Below, in pieces: positions 9,832-20,003 of a DNA stretch of 64,000 nucleotides. Under the pieces are notes generated by a model that had not been told where the DNA came from, did not search any database, and saw nothing but the letters and a program-made list of their open reading frames with translations. The stretch is from Flavobacterium sp. CS20. GTDB lineage: Bacteria > Bacteroidota > Bacteroidia > Flavobacteriales > Flavobacteriaceae. How positions within the stretch are numbered: the first letter of the stretch is position 1; the number at the start of each line of letters is the position of its first letter. The translations under genes and the position numbers were made by a program. The stretch is taken from contig NZ_CP073015.1 of assembly GCF_018080005.1 (NCBI RefSeq), positions 2,260,501 to 2,324,500 of the forward strand, in the 5' to 3' direction.

Positions 9832-10907
9832 GAATGTTTTGAATATATCTCAATTAACCCCCTAAAATTCTTATCCCGATCAAACTTCTCATAAGCCAGT
9901 TTTTGAGATTGTTCTGCAAAGGTTTTGAGCAATTCAGGTTCAGATTGTAATTGATTGATGGCATTTTCAAACTCCTCTAAATTACCACACAAAAAACCAT
10001 TGTGTTGATGAGAAACCGCATCTTTATTACCAACCACATTTGTAGCCAAAATAGGCTTCTGCAAAGCTATAGCTTCAATAATAGTAAAAGGCAAACCTTC
10101 CCAGAGCGAAGTTTGCATATAGACATCGTGTGTGGCTAATTGTTTTAATGCACTTTCGCGGTCTAACCATCCTGTGATTTCAATATTTGATGCCGTGAGT
10201 AAATGCCGCAACTCACCTTCGCCAATCCAAACAAATTTTAGATCAGGAAATTTCTCAGCAACAGCATTAAACAATTTCGGGTTTTTTTGTGCACTTATTC
10301 TTCCTAAAGTCACAATACTTTTAAGATTTGAGTTTGAACTGACATTTATGTTTTCAAGTTCAGATAAATTAATGCCGTTTCTCACCATTTTAGACTTTCC
10401 AAAGGCTTTTGCATACTCGTATTCCGTGTCTCCACAAGCTATGGTTGTGCCACCATAAATTTTGGGTATCCAACGTTCTATCAGTTTAAACAGCTTTTGC
10501 TTAAGCGGAGAAATATCTTCTCTTAAAAACGCATAACCATTTGGCGTGTAATAGACTCTTGCTGTAGGCTAAGATTTTCTTGCTATTCGCCCCAAAACTC
10601 CTGCTTTTGATGAGTGTAAATGAATGACATCGGGTTTTATTTGTTTTATGGCTTTTTTAAGGTGTTGCAAACTTTTGTAATCTTTCAAAAAAGAAACTTC
10701 TCTTTGCATGGGAAGCACTACTAATTTTGTGTCAGGCGAAAAATCTTTTTTAAAATTAAGTTGATCCGTGCCTTCGCGGTTTGGACTATAAATAATATGC
10801 GTTTCAATATTTGAATTTTGGGCTGTAAAAGCACAAATAGATTGAATGTAAGTATAAACTCCTGTGACAAAAGTTTCAGAAATGTGTAATACTTTAATTT
10901 TTTTCAT
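9825..10907 (-). pseudogene. GT4 glycosyltransferase interrupted by an in-frame TAG
   Basis: Reading on the minus strand from 10907 gives a GT-B glycosyltransferase: N-terminal VLHISETFVTGVYTYIQS and DVIHLHSSKAGVLGRIA, then an in-frame TAG (bases 10569-10571), then in the same frame VYYTPNGYAFLREDISPLKQ and the C-terminal nucleotide-sugar domain (VTLGRISAQKNPKLF, FVWIGEGE, LWEGLPFTIIEAIALQKPILATNV). Without the stop the protein would have about 360 residues. There is no frameshift, only one nonsense codon. It runs convergent with the WaaL-like gene (7-base overlap) and divergent from ugd. Confidence 0.85.
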
Positions 10908-11003
10908 TTAGAGCAAAAATAATCATATTTTTGTCCCTAAGGTTTTAATCTATTAAACTTCTATCATCAAATTTTTACTTTTCTATTTTAAAATAAAATT
11001 TAT

Positions 11004-12311
11004 ATGAAAATCACAATCATTGGAACTGGCTACGTCGGTCTCGTTACAGGTAGCTGTCTCGCCGAAACAGGCAACGACGTTTTATGTATAGATATAGATA
11101 AAGACAAGGTCGAAAAAATGCAAAACGGTATTGTGCCTATTTACGAACCTCATCTTGATGTGTTGTTTGAACGCAATATCGATGCTGGACGCTTGACCTT
11201 TTCAACAAACCTTCATCAAGGTCTTGACTTTGGAGAAGTTATATTCTTGGCTCTACCAACGCCTGAAGACGAAGACGGCTCAGCAGATTTAAAATACGTT
11301 CTCGGTGTTGCCAAAGAAATTGGAGAATACATCACCTCTTACAAAGTCATTGTTGATAAAAGCACAGTTCCTGTTGGCACCGCTGAAAAAGTTAAGGAAA
11401 CCATAGCCGAAAATGCTAAAACTGATTTTGACGTGGTCTCAAATCCCGAGTTTTTGAGAGAGGGTTTTGCCGTAGATGACTTTTTAAAACCAGAACGCAT
11501 TGTGATAGGAACAAGTAGCGATAGAGCCAAAAATATTATGCAAAGGCTTTACAATCCCTTTGTCCGTTCTGGCAATCCCATTATCATAATGGATGAAAAA
11601 TCAGCCGAACTCACCAAATATGCGACAAATTCTTTTCTCGCCACTAAGATTACTTTTATGAATGAAATCGCTAACTATTGTCAAAAAGTTGGTGCAGATG
11701 TTGACAAAGTTCGTCTTGGTATGGGAACAGACTCAAGGATTGGCAAACGCTTTTTGTTTCCTGGTATTGGCTATGGCGGCTCTTGTTTCCCGAAAGATGT
11801 CAAAGCTTTACACAAATCGGGTAATGATATCAATCACCATTTCAAAATTTTGGAAGCGGTTGTCGATATTAATGAAAATCAAAAAACAATACTCTTTCCT
11901 GAAATATTAGAGTATTTTAAAAACGATTTAAACGATAAAACCATTGGCATTTGGGGCTTAGCTTTCAAGCCTGAAACCGACGACATTAGAGAAGCACCAG
12001 CTTTATATATGATTGACAAACTCTTAGAAGCTGGAGCAAAAATCAAGGTCTTTGACCCTGAAGCGATGGACAATGTCAAAGCAAAATATGGCGACAAATT
12101 ATATTATGCTAATGATATGTATGAAACTTCAAAAGATGTTGACGCGCTTTTAATTTGCACGGAATGGAGCATTTTTAGAACACCAGATTTTGAAAAACTC
12201 AGACAACTGATGAACAACCACGTCATTTTTGATGGTCGTAATTTGTATGATATTGAAGAAATAAAAACTCAAAAATTCAGTTATCGTTCTGTTGGCAGGC
12301 AATTTATTTAA
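11004..12311 (+). CDS. ugd: UDP-glucose 6-dehydrogenase
   Basis: 435 aa, full length for the family. It oxidises UDP-glucose to UDP-glucuronate with two NAD+. Visible: N-terminal [17 protein letters not shown]ossmann motif, [15 protein letters not shown], and the catalytic cysteine in [10 protein letters not shown]. It is followed 8 bases later by the UDP-glucuronate decarboxylase, so the pair supplies UDP-xylose or UDP-glucuronate for the glycan. The gene appears intact and is first in a three-gene plus-strand unit. Confidence 0.95.
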   Translation: MKITIIGTGYVGLVTGSCLAETGNDVLCIDIDKDKVEKMQNGIVPIYEPHLDVLFERNIDAGRLTFSTNLHQGLDFGEVIFLALPTPEDEDGSADLKYVLGVAKEIGEYITSYKVIVDKSTVPVGTAEKVKETIAENAKTDFDVVSNPEFLREGFAVDDFLKPERIVIGTSSDRAKNIMQRLYNPFVRSGNPIIIMDEKSAELTKYATNSFLATKITFMNEIANYCQKVGADVDKVRLGMGTDSRIGKRFLFPGIGYGGSCFPKDVKALHKSGNDINHHFKILEAVVDINENQKTILFPEILEYFKNDLNDKTIGIWGLAFKPETDDIREAPALYMIDKLLEAGAKIKVFDPEAMDNVKAKYGDKLYYANDMYETSKDVDALLICTEWSIFRTPDFEKLRQLMNNHVIFDGRNLYDIEEIKTQKFSYRSVGRQFI

Positions 12312-12319
12312 AAAAAACT

Positions 12320-13309
12320 ATGATGAAAAGAGTTCTTATTACAGGTGCCGCTGGTTTTCTTGGGTCTCACCTTTGCGATAGGTTTATAAATGAAGGCTAC
12401 AAAGTAGTCGGGATGGACAACCTCATCAACGGCGATATGAAAAATATCAGCCATTTGTTTAAGAATGAGCATTTTGAATTTTATCATCACGATGTTTCAA
12501 AGTTTGTGCACGTTGCCGGAGAGCTCGATTACATTTTGCATTTTGCATCGCCAGCCAGCCCAATCGATTATCTCAAAATTCCCATTCAAACCCTTAAAGT
12601 TGGATCTTTAGGAACCCACAATCTGCTGGGTTTAGCTAAAGCCAAAGACGCCAGAATACTTATTGCCAGCACTTCTGAAATTTATGGCGATCCTTTGGTT
12701 CATCCTCAAAAAGAAGATTACTACGGCAATGTCAATAGTATTGGCCTACGTGGCGTTTACGACGAAGCTAAACGCTTTCAAGAAGCCATAACAATGGCTT
12801 ACCACAGGTTTCACGGCTTAGAAACTCGAATTGTAAGAATATTTAATACCTATGGGCTAAGAATGCGCCTCAACGACGGCAGAGTGATTCCTGCATTCAT
12901 CGGTCAAGCCTTGAGAGGCGAAGATTTAACCGTGTTTGGCGACGGTTCTCAAACCCGATCATTTTGCTATGTTGACGACCAAGTAGATGGCATTTTTAGA
13001 CTTTTACACTCAGACTATTCAAAACCTGTAAACATTGGTAACCCAAACGAAATTAGCATTCTCGACTTTGCTCAAGAAATCATCAAACTCACAGGAACCA
13101 ACCAAAAAATCATCTTTAAACCTTTACCCAAAGATGACCCTATGCAACGCCAACCTGATATATCTTTAGCTAAAGAAAAATTAAACTGGTCACCAAAAGT
13201 CGATAGAGCCGAAGGGATGAAAACTACCTATAACTATTTTAAAAGCTTATCAAAAGAAGAACTACATGCCAGTGAGCATAAAGATTTTTCAAAACACAAT
13301 CAAAGGTAA
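12320..13309 (+). CDS. UDP-glucuronate decarboxylase (UXS-type NAD-dependent epimerase family)
   Basis: 329 aa extended-SDR enzyme. [14 protein letters not shown] binds [16 protein letters not shown] and the catalytic Tyr-x-x-x-Lys in [12 protein letters not shown] are seen, followed by [19 protein letters not shown] and [15 protein letters not shown]. This set, and the PASPxDY motif, marks UDP-xylose synthases rather than epimerases. The substrate comes from Ugd directly upstream. The product UDP-xylose (or the 4-keto intermediate) would be a building block for the polysaccharide. No defect is seen. Confidence 0.9.
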   Translation: MMKRVLITGAAGFLGSHLCDRFINEGYKVVGMDNLINGDMKNISHLFKNEHFEFYHHDVSKFVHVAGELDYILHFASPASPIDYLKIPIQTLKVGSLGTHNLLGLAKAKDARILIASTSEIYGDPLVHPQKEDYYGNVNSIGLRGVYDEAKRFQEAITMAYHRFHGLETRIVRIFNTYGLRMRLNDGRVIPAFIGQALRGEDLTVFGDGSQTRSFCYVDDQVDGIFRLLHSDYSKPVNIGNPNEISILDFAQEIIKLTGTNQKIIFKPLPKDDPMQRQPDISLAKEKLNWSPKVDRAEGMKTTYNYFKSLSKEELHASEHKDFSKHNQR

Positions 13310-13312
13310 TTT

Positions 13313-14665
13313 ATGAGAAAAAGATGGCGCTACATCGGATATCTTAGACCTATTATTTATGTAATTGATATTTCTGTTATAAGCATACTTGCCATTTGGT
13401 TATTAAGTTTAAGTCTTAACGAAGCCATCTCTTTTGTTTTATTTCATAGCATAGCTTGGTTAATATTGTCGCTAAAAACCAACTACTACGAAGTTTATAG
13501 ATTTACCAAAATTGTTAAAATACTCTCTCTTGCCTTTGAACAATTTTTTCTGTTTACCCTTATTGTTTGCTCTTATTTTGCGATTTATAAAGGCTTTGAA
13601 CTTGAAGTTGCATTAGTTTTTCAATATTTAATTTTAAGCTTTTCTATCATACTTAGCTTTAAGCTTTTAGTCAATTATCTACTTAAACATTATAGAAAAT
13701 TTTATAAAGGAAATTTAAGAAAAACCATCATAATTGGAGACAATTTAAGAACACACCAACTCAAAACTTTTTTTAATGAAAACCCTGAATTTGGATACCA
13801 ATTTTTAAAAATGTTTTGTACAAAAAAAAATGATAAATTTTTAGATCATTGTTTTCATTATATAATTGAAAATAACGTTGACGAAATTTATTGTTCTATG
13901 GCAGAACTCACACAAAAACAAATTAACACCATAGTTCATTTTGCAGACAACAACCTTATTGTGTTAAAGTTTCTACCTGACACAAAAGACATATATGCCA
14001 AACAACTCAAAGTTGATTATTATGGCTTTTTACCCATATTATCTCTAAGAAGCATTCCTATAGAAGAACCTTTCAATAAATTTGTCAAACGGTCTTTTGA
14101 TTTTATTTTTTCACTTGCTGTTGTGATTTTTATATTATCATGGCTTACACCTCTAATAGCACTACTCATTAGAATAGAATCTAAAGGTCCTGTGTTTTTT
14201 AAACAAAAACGCAATGGTTTAAACTACAAAGAATTCGTCTGTTTTAAGTTCAGATCAATGCGACCTAATACTGAAATTGAAACATCTTGGGTCAAACCCA
14301 ATGATAACAGAGTAACAAAAATCGGTAAATTTATCAGAAAAACCAGCATAGACGAGTTGCCACAATTTTACAATGTCTTGCTCGGCGATATGTCTGTTGT
14401 TGGCCCAAGACCACATCCAGTTTCGCATACAGAAATGTTTGTGGGCAAAATCGATAAATTTATGGTGCGTCATTTCATAAAACCTGGCATTCTTGGTTTG
14501 GCCCAAGTCAGTGGCTATCGCGGTGAAATAGAAACCGACAAAGACATTATTAACCGCGTGAAATACGATATCTTCTATCTCGAAAACTGGTCGGTATTTT
14601 TGGATATTAAAATTGTTTTTATGACCATATTTAATGCTTTTAAAGGTGACAAAAAAGCTTATTGA
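13313..14665 (+). CDS. Polyprenyl glycosylphosphotransferase (initiating sugar transferase)
   Basis: 450 aa membrane enzyme that transfers a sugar-1-phosphate to undecaprenyl phosphate and so starts repeat-unit assembly. The N-terminal half has four transmembrane helices and a CoA-binding-like domain (IIGDNLRTHQLKTFF); the C-terminal half is the bacterial sugar transferase domain: KRSFDFIFSLAVVIF, the PVFFKQKRNGLN motif, KFRSM, DELPQFYNVLLGDMSVVGPRP. It lies 3 bases after UXS. The stop overlaps the end of the convergent glycosyltransferase. The sugar specificity cannot be read from sequence. Confidence 0.92.
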   Translation: MRKRWRYIGYLRPIIYVIDISVISILAIWLLSLSLNEAISFVLFHSIAWLILSLKTNYYEVYRFTKIVKILSLAFEQFFLFTLIVCSYFAIYKGFELEVALVFQYLILSFSIILSFKLLVNYLLKHYRKFYKGNLRKTIIIGDNLRTHQLKTFFNENPEFGYQFLKMFCTKKNDKFLDHCFHYIIENNVDEIYCSMAELTQKQINTIVHFADNNLIVLKFLPDTKDIYAKQLKVDYYGFLPILSLRSIPIEEPFNKFVKRSFDFIFSLAVVIFILSWLTPLIALLIRIESKGPVFFKQKRNGLNYKEFVCFKFRSMRPNTEIETSWVKPNDNRVTKIGKFIRKTSIDELPQFYNVLLGDMSVVGPRPHPVSHTEMFVGKIDKFMVRHFIKPGILGLAQVSGYRGEIETDKDIINRVKYDIFYLENWSVFLDIKIVFMTIFNAFKGDKKAY

Positions 14666-15834
14666 TGCAACACTTGATTTTCAAATTCCTTAAATTGTTT
14701 TTCTAAGTTAAAATACTTATTGGATATTTTAACTATTTTTTTGTTTTCAGGTAGTACTATTTCTTTTTTTATGATAAGATTAATCTTGTTTTCTAATGCT
14801 TTATAATCAATTTTTCTTTGACTAATACCAACCCCTAAGTTATCTACTAAATCCGCTCCTTCACCATCTGAGAAAAAAAGTATTGGTAAGCCTAACTTAG
14901 AATACTCAAATATTTTTGAAGGGACAGATCCATATATTCTGTTTTTTAAAGGTATAAGTGTAAGATCGAACTCAAGAAGGGCTTTATGAAGTTCTTCTCT
15001 TTTGAGGCTTCCGTGATAAAAAATATTTGGTTTAGTATTAGCTATTTTTTCAATTTCTTTTGCGTAAGGACTATCACCGTAAATATGGAATTCTGAAGTT
15101 TCAGGAAATTTCACCTTTTCACATATTTCAACAATCCCTTGTGCTATACCAATTAACCCAGCATAAACAATTTTTATTTTATTGTGTTCTGATTTTGGTT
15201 TAGCCTGAGGGATTTCAAATTGAGGAAAATTTCTGTAAAGAAATAGTTTTTTATTATCCTTATTTACAATTTGATTGACATGTTCTAATATTTCTAATGA
15301 TTGTCCTAGTATAATATCAGATGATTTATAAATATATAATTCCATCTTTTCAAGAATGCTATAGTAACTTCCTTTTTTTAATATACCCATTTCAAGTCCA
15401 GCTGGTAGCTATAAATCAGAGACGTTAAGTACAATTTTTTTAGATTTTAATCTAGCACCCAATACAGCAAAAAAACCAATAAAAAGAGGTGAACATTGAA
15501 TAATTATGTTATTTGAAGTCTTTTTAAAAAGTAAATAGAAAAAAACACTAAAAGCATAACTTAAAATGGAAAACAACCTTTTAAACTTATTTGCAGATTT
15601 ACTGGCTACAATGAACAATCTAACAACAACTATACCTTTAAATAATTCTTTATAAACCAATTTACCCCTATATTGATTATAGACTTTTCCAGTAGGATAA
15701 TTAGGTAAAGGTGATAAGACTTTTACATCATAATTGTTTTTTTGAAATTGTTTAGCTAAAGAAAAAATTCGGTTTGATCTTGCCCCAGTTTCAGGCGGAA
15801 AATAACTCGTTATAATGGTAATTTTTCTATCCAA
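14659..15834 (-). pseudogene. GT4 glycosyltransferase (WbuB-like) interrupted by an in-frame TAG
   Basis: One minus-strand reading frame covers a WbuB-like GT-B transferase: ITSYFPPETGARSNRI at the start, IVLNVSDL, an in-frame TAG at 15409-15411, then LPAGLEMGILKKGSYY and the C-terminal domain (IKIVYAGLIGIAQGIVEI, FHIYGDSPYAKEIE, PSKIFEYSKLGLPILFF). In homologues the residue after NVSDL is Trp, so TGG to TAG is the simplest explanation. The two halves are in the same frame, so it is a nonsense change. It overlaps wecB by 8 bases and probably forms an operon with it. Confidence 0.85.
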
Positions 15835-16918
15835 TTTTAAAAATTTTGATCAATTCATTTACAATTCTTTTAGCCGTTTTACCATCCCATAATTTTGGAG
15901 ATTTACCTTCTTTCCATTGACCGTTGTTTAAAATGTCAAAAGCGTCTTTTGTTTTATTGAGATCAGAACCGACTAAAACATTAGTCCCTATTTCACAAGT
16001 TTCGGGTCTTTCTGTTGAATCTCTAAAAGTTATACATGGAACGTTTAAAACAGTTGTCTCTTCTGTGATACCGCCAGAATCTGTTAAGACAGCAAATGCA
16101 TTTTTTATTAAATATATAAAATTAAGATATCCCAAAGGTTCTACATAATGAAGGTTTTCAAAGTTTAAAGATAAATTTTGAAGTAATTTTTTAGTCCTTG
16201 GATGAACAGGGAAAATGATGGGTTTGCCTTTGCTGTTTTCGACTATTGTGGTAATTAATGATTTTAACTTATACTCTTCATCTACGTTAGAAGGTCTATG
16301 AAGTGTCATTACAAAATAAGATTTTTCTTCTAGCCTAACTTCATCCCAAAAACTCGGTTTACTAAGTCTATTGATGTTTTTATTTAAGGTGTCAATCATG
16401 ACATTACCTACTAAAAAAAGTTGATCTTTTGACTTACCAGAATTTAAAAGATTTTTGTTAGCCAATTCTGTAGTGGTAAAAAAGTAGTCTGTAATACTAT
16501 CTGTTACAATTCTGTTTATTTCTTCAGGCATTTTCATGTCGCCAGACCTTATGCCTGCTTCTACATGAGCAACTTTTATATTGAGTTTTTTGGCGACGAT
16601 AGCACAAGCCATAGTAGAAGTTACATCACCAACAACTAAAACCAAATCTGATGGTTGAGAAATGAGTTCTTTTTCAAATTTTATCATGATTTGGGCTGTC
16701 TGCTCAGCTTGCGTTCCACTTTTAACACCTAAATTAATATCAGGTTTGGGTATACCTAACTCTTCAAAAAAAGTTTCACTTAACTTCCTATCATAATGTT
16801 GACCTGTATGCACTAAACGGAAATTGATTAAATCTTTATGAAGTTTAATTGCCTCAATGATTGGAGCAATTTTCATGAAATTTGGTCTTGCTCCTGCTAC
16901 GATGGTTATTTTGTATAT
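15827..16918 (-). CDS. wecB: UDP-N-acetylglucosamine 2-epimerase, non-hydrolysing, with an abnormal start
   Basis: GT-B fold epimerase that interconverts UDP-GlcNAc and UDP-ManNAc. Visible: HTGQHYDRKLSETFFEELG, VVGDVTSTMACAIVAKKL, HVEAGIRSGDMKMPEEINR, TLHRPSNVD, LTDSGGITEETTVLNVPCITFR and RPETCEIGTNVLVG. The first ATG (16876) lies inside the conserved N-terminus; the upstream codons still encode KITIVAGARPNF, so translation must begin further up, but only ATA or ATT codons are available there. The start given (ATA at 16918) is therefore a best guess; an ATG-to-ATA change is likely. It lies directly downstream of the CapK-like gene. Confidence 0.85.
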   Translation of the reverse strand: MYKITIVAGARPNFMKIAPIIEAIKLHKDLINFRLVHTGQHYDRKLSETFFEELGIPKPDINLGVKSGTQAEQTAQIMIKFEKELISQPSDLVLVVGDVTSTMACAIVAKKLNIKVAHVEAGIRSGDMKMPEEINRIVTDSITDYFFTTTELANKNLLNSGKSKDQLFLVGNVMIDTLNKNINRLSKPSFWDEVRLEEKSYFVMTLHRPSNVDEEYKLKSLITTIVENSKGKPIIFPVHPRTKKLLQNLSLNFENLHYVEPLGYLNFIYLIKNAFAVLTDSGGITEETTVLNVPCITFRDSTERPETCEIGTNVLVGSDLNKTKDAFDILNNGQWKEGKSPKLWDGKTAKRIVNELIKIFKIG

Positions 16919-16925
16919 AATTAAA

Positions 16926-18236
16926 TTATTTTAATTTAGACACAAACTGCTTCAACTTCCCGCTTTTTGAACGTTTGATTTGTGATTTTCGGTTAAAATT
17001 AATCTTTAAATTCGGCTCAAGATATTTATCTATGGCTTTGAGTATAGTCTGTTTTTGTTGGTCGTTTAAGATCTTATCTGCTACATAATTGATTTCAAAT
17101 TGATCTATACGATGTTGAACCACTACAATTTCTTTGACTTGTCCTGTGTTTTCTATGGCAGATTTTGTAACATAATAAAACGTCAATGCGGGAATCACTT
17201 TACCACTTGGCAATTTTGCAAAATCGTTCGTTCTTCCTGTAAGTTGTTCTAAAATAGGCTGATCTGATTTAGAATTTCTTGCCAGAACTCCTCTATCTCC
17301 AATTTTATATCTAATAAACGGATGGGCTTTGTTGTATAAACTGGTAATAACAATCTCACCTTCTTTTCCAAAAGGCAAAGCTTTTCCGCTTTCATCAACA
17401 ACTTCTACAAATAACGTTTTGCGGTTAACCAACCATTCATTGTTATGATTTTCAAAAGCAATCACATCTAATTCACTCGCACCATATTCGTTGACAATAG
17501 GAACGCCCAATTGTTTTTCTAATAATTTTCTATCGTTTTCAAACAACATTTCACTGGTTGTAATACACAATTTTAAACTATTACATTCGTCTTTTAAAAT
17601 CTTGTTTTGTGCTTTCAAATGTTTGGCAAATCTTACAATAGAACTCGTATAGCCATTGATAAACTCAAAAGGTTTAGTTTGAAAAGTTTTTAAAAAACGT
17701 GCTAATGCTTCATCAGACAAATCAAAAATATCAAACCGATGCAGCTTGGCAAATTTGTCCTTCAGGCGTTCTTTATAATGTGCAATACCTGATTTTGGTA
17801 TGCCATAAAATCGAGCTTCAAGCGATTTGCCCATCTCAATATCGTGTTGTTGATACAACTTGATAATATTTGCCCACGTCAAAGCATGACAATATTTATC
17901 TTTGGCAAAACTAAACGGATGACCACTTGAACCACTGGTTTTGTTAACAAAAACATCTTTTAATTTGTAGCCATCAGACAAACGCTGATGTAGAGGTTGT
18001 TGTAAATCGGCTTTGGTCATAACAGGTATATCGTCCCAAGATGAAATATTGTTTTGGTCTAAAAACTTTTTGTAAAAAGGATTATTTTGCTGATGATATT
18101 GAAAAATGGTTTGACGCTGTTCGGCTATATAAGATTTTGCATCATTTTGCAACTTGTTTTCTATTTGCAAAAGATGCGGTTTGGCTTTTTTCAATGGAAA
18201 GCCCGATAACTCTAAAACACGTTCAAACCGATTCAA
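16926..18236 (-). CDS. CapK/PaaK-like adenylate-forming protein
   Basis: 436 aa member of the phenylacetate-CoA ligase/coenzyme F390 synthetase branch of adenylate-forming enzymes. The ATP loop NKTSGSSGHPFSF, the middle motif NEYGASELD, then IRYKIGDRGVL and LTGRTNDF are present. Homologues without a CoA-ligase context are common in capsule loci (CapK), where the function is not settled; it may activate an acyl or amino acid decoration of the glycan. It heads the minus-strand operon with wecB and the GT4 gene, and diverges from purD. Confidence 0.85.
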   Translation of the reverse strand: MNRFERVLELSGFPLKKAKPHLLQIENKLQNDAKSYIAEQRQTIFQYHQQNNPFYKKFLDQNNISSWDDIPVMTKADLQQPLHQRLSDGYKLKDVFVNKTSGSSGHPFSFAKDKYCHALTWANIIKLYQQHDIEMGKSLEARFYGIPKSGIAHYKERLKDKFAKLHRFDIFDLSDEALARFLKTFQTKPFEFINGYTSSIVRFAKHLKAQNKILKDECNSLKLCITTSEMLFENDRKLLEKQLGVPIVNEYGASELDVIAFENHNNEWLVNRKTLFVEVVDESGKALPFGKEGEIVITSLYNKAHPFIRYKIGDRGVLARNSKSDQPILEQLTGRTNDFAKLPSGKVIPALTFYYVTKSAIENTGQVKEIVVVQHRIDQFEINYVADKILNDQQKQTILKAIDKYLEPNLKINFNRKSQIKRSKSGKLKQFVSKLK

Positions 18237-18312
18237 ATAATATCAATTTTAATTAGGGCGACAATTTACAAACAATTATTTTTGACACCTCATTCATTTT
18301 AATTAAATCATC

Positions 18313-19592
18313 ATGAATATTTTAGTCCTTGGCGGTGGTGGTCGCGAACACGCCATAGCACAAAAAATAGCCGAAAGTGCTCAATGCGATCAGCTTTTTG
18401 TTGCTCCTGGCAATGCAGGAACAGCTCAAATTGCTCAAAACCTCAACCTCAATCCCACAGATTTTGAAGCTGTAGCAGAAGTCATAAACAACAAAGACAT
18501 AAAAATTCTCGTCGTTGGTCCTGAAGCACCATTAGTTGCAGGAATTAAAGATTTTTTTGACAATAAATCTGATTTTCAAGACTTGATGGTCATTGGACCA
18601 TCACAAAAAGGGGCTGAACTTGAAGGCGACAAAAAACGAGCAAAAACTTTTATGCAAGCTCACAATATTCCTACTGCCACTTATAAGAGTTTCACAGCTG
18701 AAAACCTCGATGAAGGCCAAGCGTTTTTAGAAACCTTAAAACCACCTTACGTCTTAAAAGCCGATGGTCTTGCTAGCGGCAAAGGGGTTTTAATTTTAAA
18801 AAACTTAGAAGAAGCTAAAACTGAACTCGCCAATATGCTCACGCAAAACAAATTTGGAGAAGCTTCTCAAACGGTTGTCATTGAAGAATTTCTTGACGGT
18901 ATTGAACTCAGCGTTTTTGTATTGACCGATGGAAAAAACTACCTGACTTTACCTAATGCCAAAGACTATAAGCGCATTGGCGAAGGCGATACTGGTTTGA
19001 ATACCGGCGGAATGGGTGCTATTTCGCCAGTGCCGTTTGCCGATGAAGAGTTTATGCAAAAAGTTGAAACCAAAATTATTCAACCGACCATTAAAGGCTT
19101 GCAAAAAGAAAACATCGACTACAAAGGTTTTGTGTTTATAGGCTTAATGAAAGTGGGCGATGAGCCTTTTGTTGTGGAATACAATGTGAGAATGGGCGAT
19201 CCCGAAACCGAAGTGGTTATGCCACGAATAGAATCGGATTTAGTTGAACTTTTTAAGTTAACGGCCAATCAACAGCTCAACAAAGCTGAATTAAAAATCT
19301 CCTCACAATCTCTGCTACAGTAATGCTTGTATCTGGCGGATATCCAGAAAAATACCAAAAAGGAAAAACCATTCAAGTACTCAATAATATAGATACCAAA
19401 GAAGCTATGCTATTTCACGCCGGGACAAAAGTTGAGAATAATCAAGTTTTAACCAATGGCGGTCGAGTCATAGCGGTTACGGCTTTGGCTGACAACTATA
19501 AAAAAGCCCTCGAAAAATCTTACACTCAAATCAAAAAAATTTGTTTTGAAGATCTCTATTTCAGAAAAGATATCGGTTTTGACTTAAATTAA
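18313..19592 (+). pseudogene. purD: Phosphoribosylamine-glycine ligase, split by a 1-nt deletion
   Basis: ATP-grasp enzyme of de novo purine synthesis. The first frame (18313-19323) carries [52 protein letters not shown] and [13 protein letters not shown]; the second (19323-19592) continues with [18 protein letters not shown] and FHAGTK, the PurD C-terminal domain. The frames join if one base is restored near 19309-19311. The product as written lacks the last approx. 95 residues. PurD is normally needed for purine prototrophy, so either the strain is impaired or the base is missing through an assembly error. Confidence 0.9.
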
Positions 19593-19641
19593 CGTGAAAG
19601 CCGTCAAATTGAGTGATTTTACGGAGTAAACCAAAAACCCC

Positions 19642-19679
19642 TGTCATTACGAGGCAAACGCAGTGACGAGGAATCTCTC
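19642..19679. repeat. REP-like intergenic repeat, copy 1
   Basis: A 38-base element beginning TGTCATTACGAGG and ending GACGAGGAATCTCTC is followed 18 bases later by a near-identical copy. Short dispersed GTCATxxCGAGG...GAGGAATCTC elements of this kind are widespread between flavobacterial genes. Here the pair lies just after purD and before the integrase. Confidence 0.8.
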
Positions 19680-19697
19680 AATAAACCAAACCTCCCT

Positions 19698-19735
19698 TGT
19701 CATCCCGAGGCAAACGCAGTGACGAGGAATCTCTC
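19698..19735. repeat. REP-like intergenic repeat, copy 2
   Basis: Second copy of the preceding 38-base element; it differs only in CATTAC versus CATCCC in the first third. It is followed by a run of C. Both copies are in the same orientation. Confidence 0.8.
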
Positions 19736-19842
19736 CCCCCCGACTTTTAACCTTGTAAATCAAGCCAAATTTCACCAAATGGCTGATATACAAGGTTTTT
19801 TGTTTTATACACATCACAGATTTTACCATATTTAACCATACT

Positions 19843-19869
19843 TTTGGTGTCCATTTCGGGGACACCAAA
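19843..19869. repeat. Inverted repeat upstream of integrase
   Basis: A perfect 10-base inverted repeat, TTTGGTGTCC / GGACACCAAA, with a 7-base loop. It lies about 135 bases upstream of the integrase start in a 410-base gap without a gene (19593-20003). It may be a terminator, an operator or part of a recombination site; the sequence does not decide. Confidence 0.55.
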
Positions 19870-19884
19870 TAAATGTGTTTTTCC

Positions 19885-19914
19885 CCTAAGTATCCCTGAT
19901 ATCAGGGATTTAGG
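19885..19914. repeat. 18-bp perfect palindrome within a 30-bp imperfect palindrome
   Basis: ATCCCTGATATCAGGGAT is self-complementary (19892-19909) and is flanked by CCTAA and TTAGG, extending the symmetry. Its dyad and location about 90 bases before the integrase make it a candidate regulator-binding or recombination (att-like) site. Confidence 0.6.
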
Positions 19915-20003
19915 AAAATACCTTTTGTAAATTTGTGTCCACTTTGGTGACCACTTTTAATGTCTAAGTTATTCCACAATTGTTTAATCTAAATTGATGG
20001 AAT

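Noticed and set aside
9825..10458. Plus-strand frame over the GT4 gene (10132-10458)
   Set aside because: It is antisense to conserved glycosyltransferase motifs and has no family features of its own.
10569..10571. Amber recoding (suppressor tRNA or pyrrolysine) at in-frame TAG codons
   Set aside because: TAG also serves as a normal stop in this window (for example at 3985-3987 and 27048-27050), and no suppressor tRNA is seen, so mutation is simpler.
19642..19735. CRISPR array
   Set aside because: Only two copies with an 18-base gap and no cas genes; the unit is a dispersed intergenic repeat.
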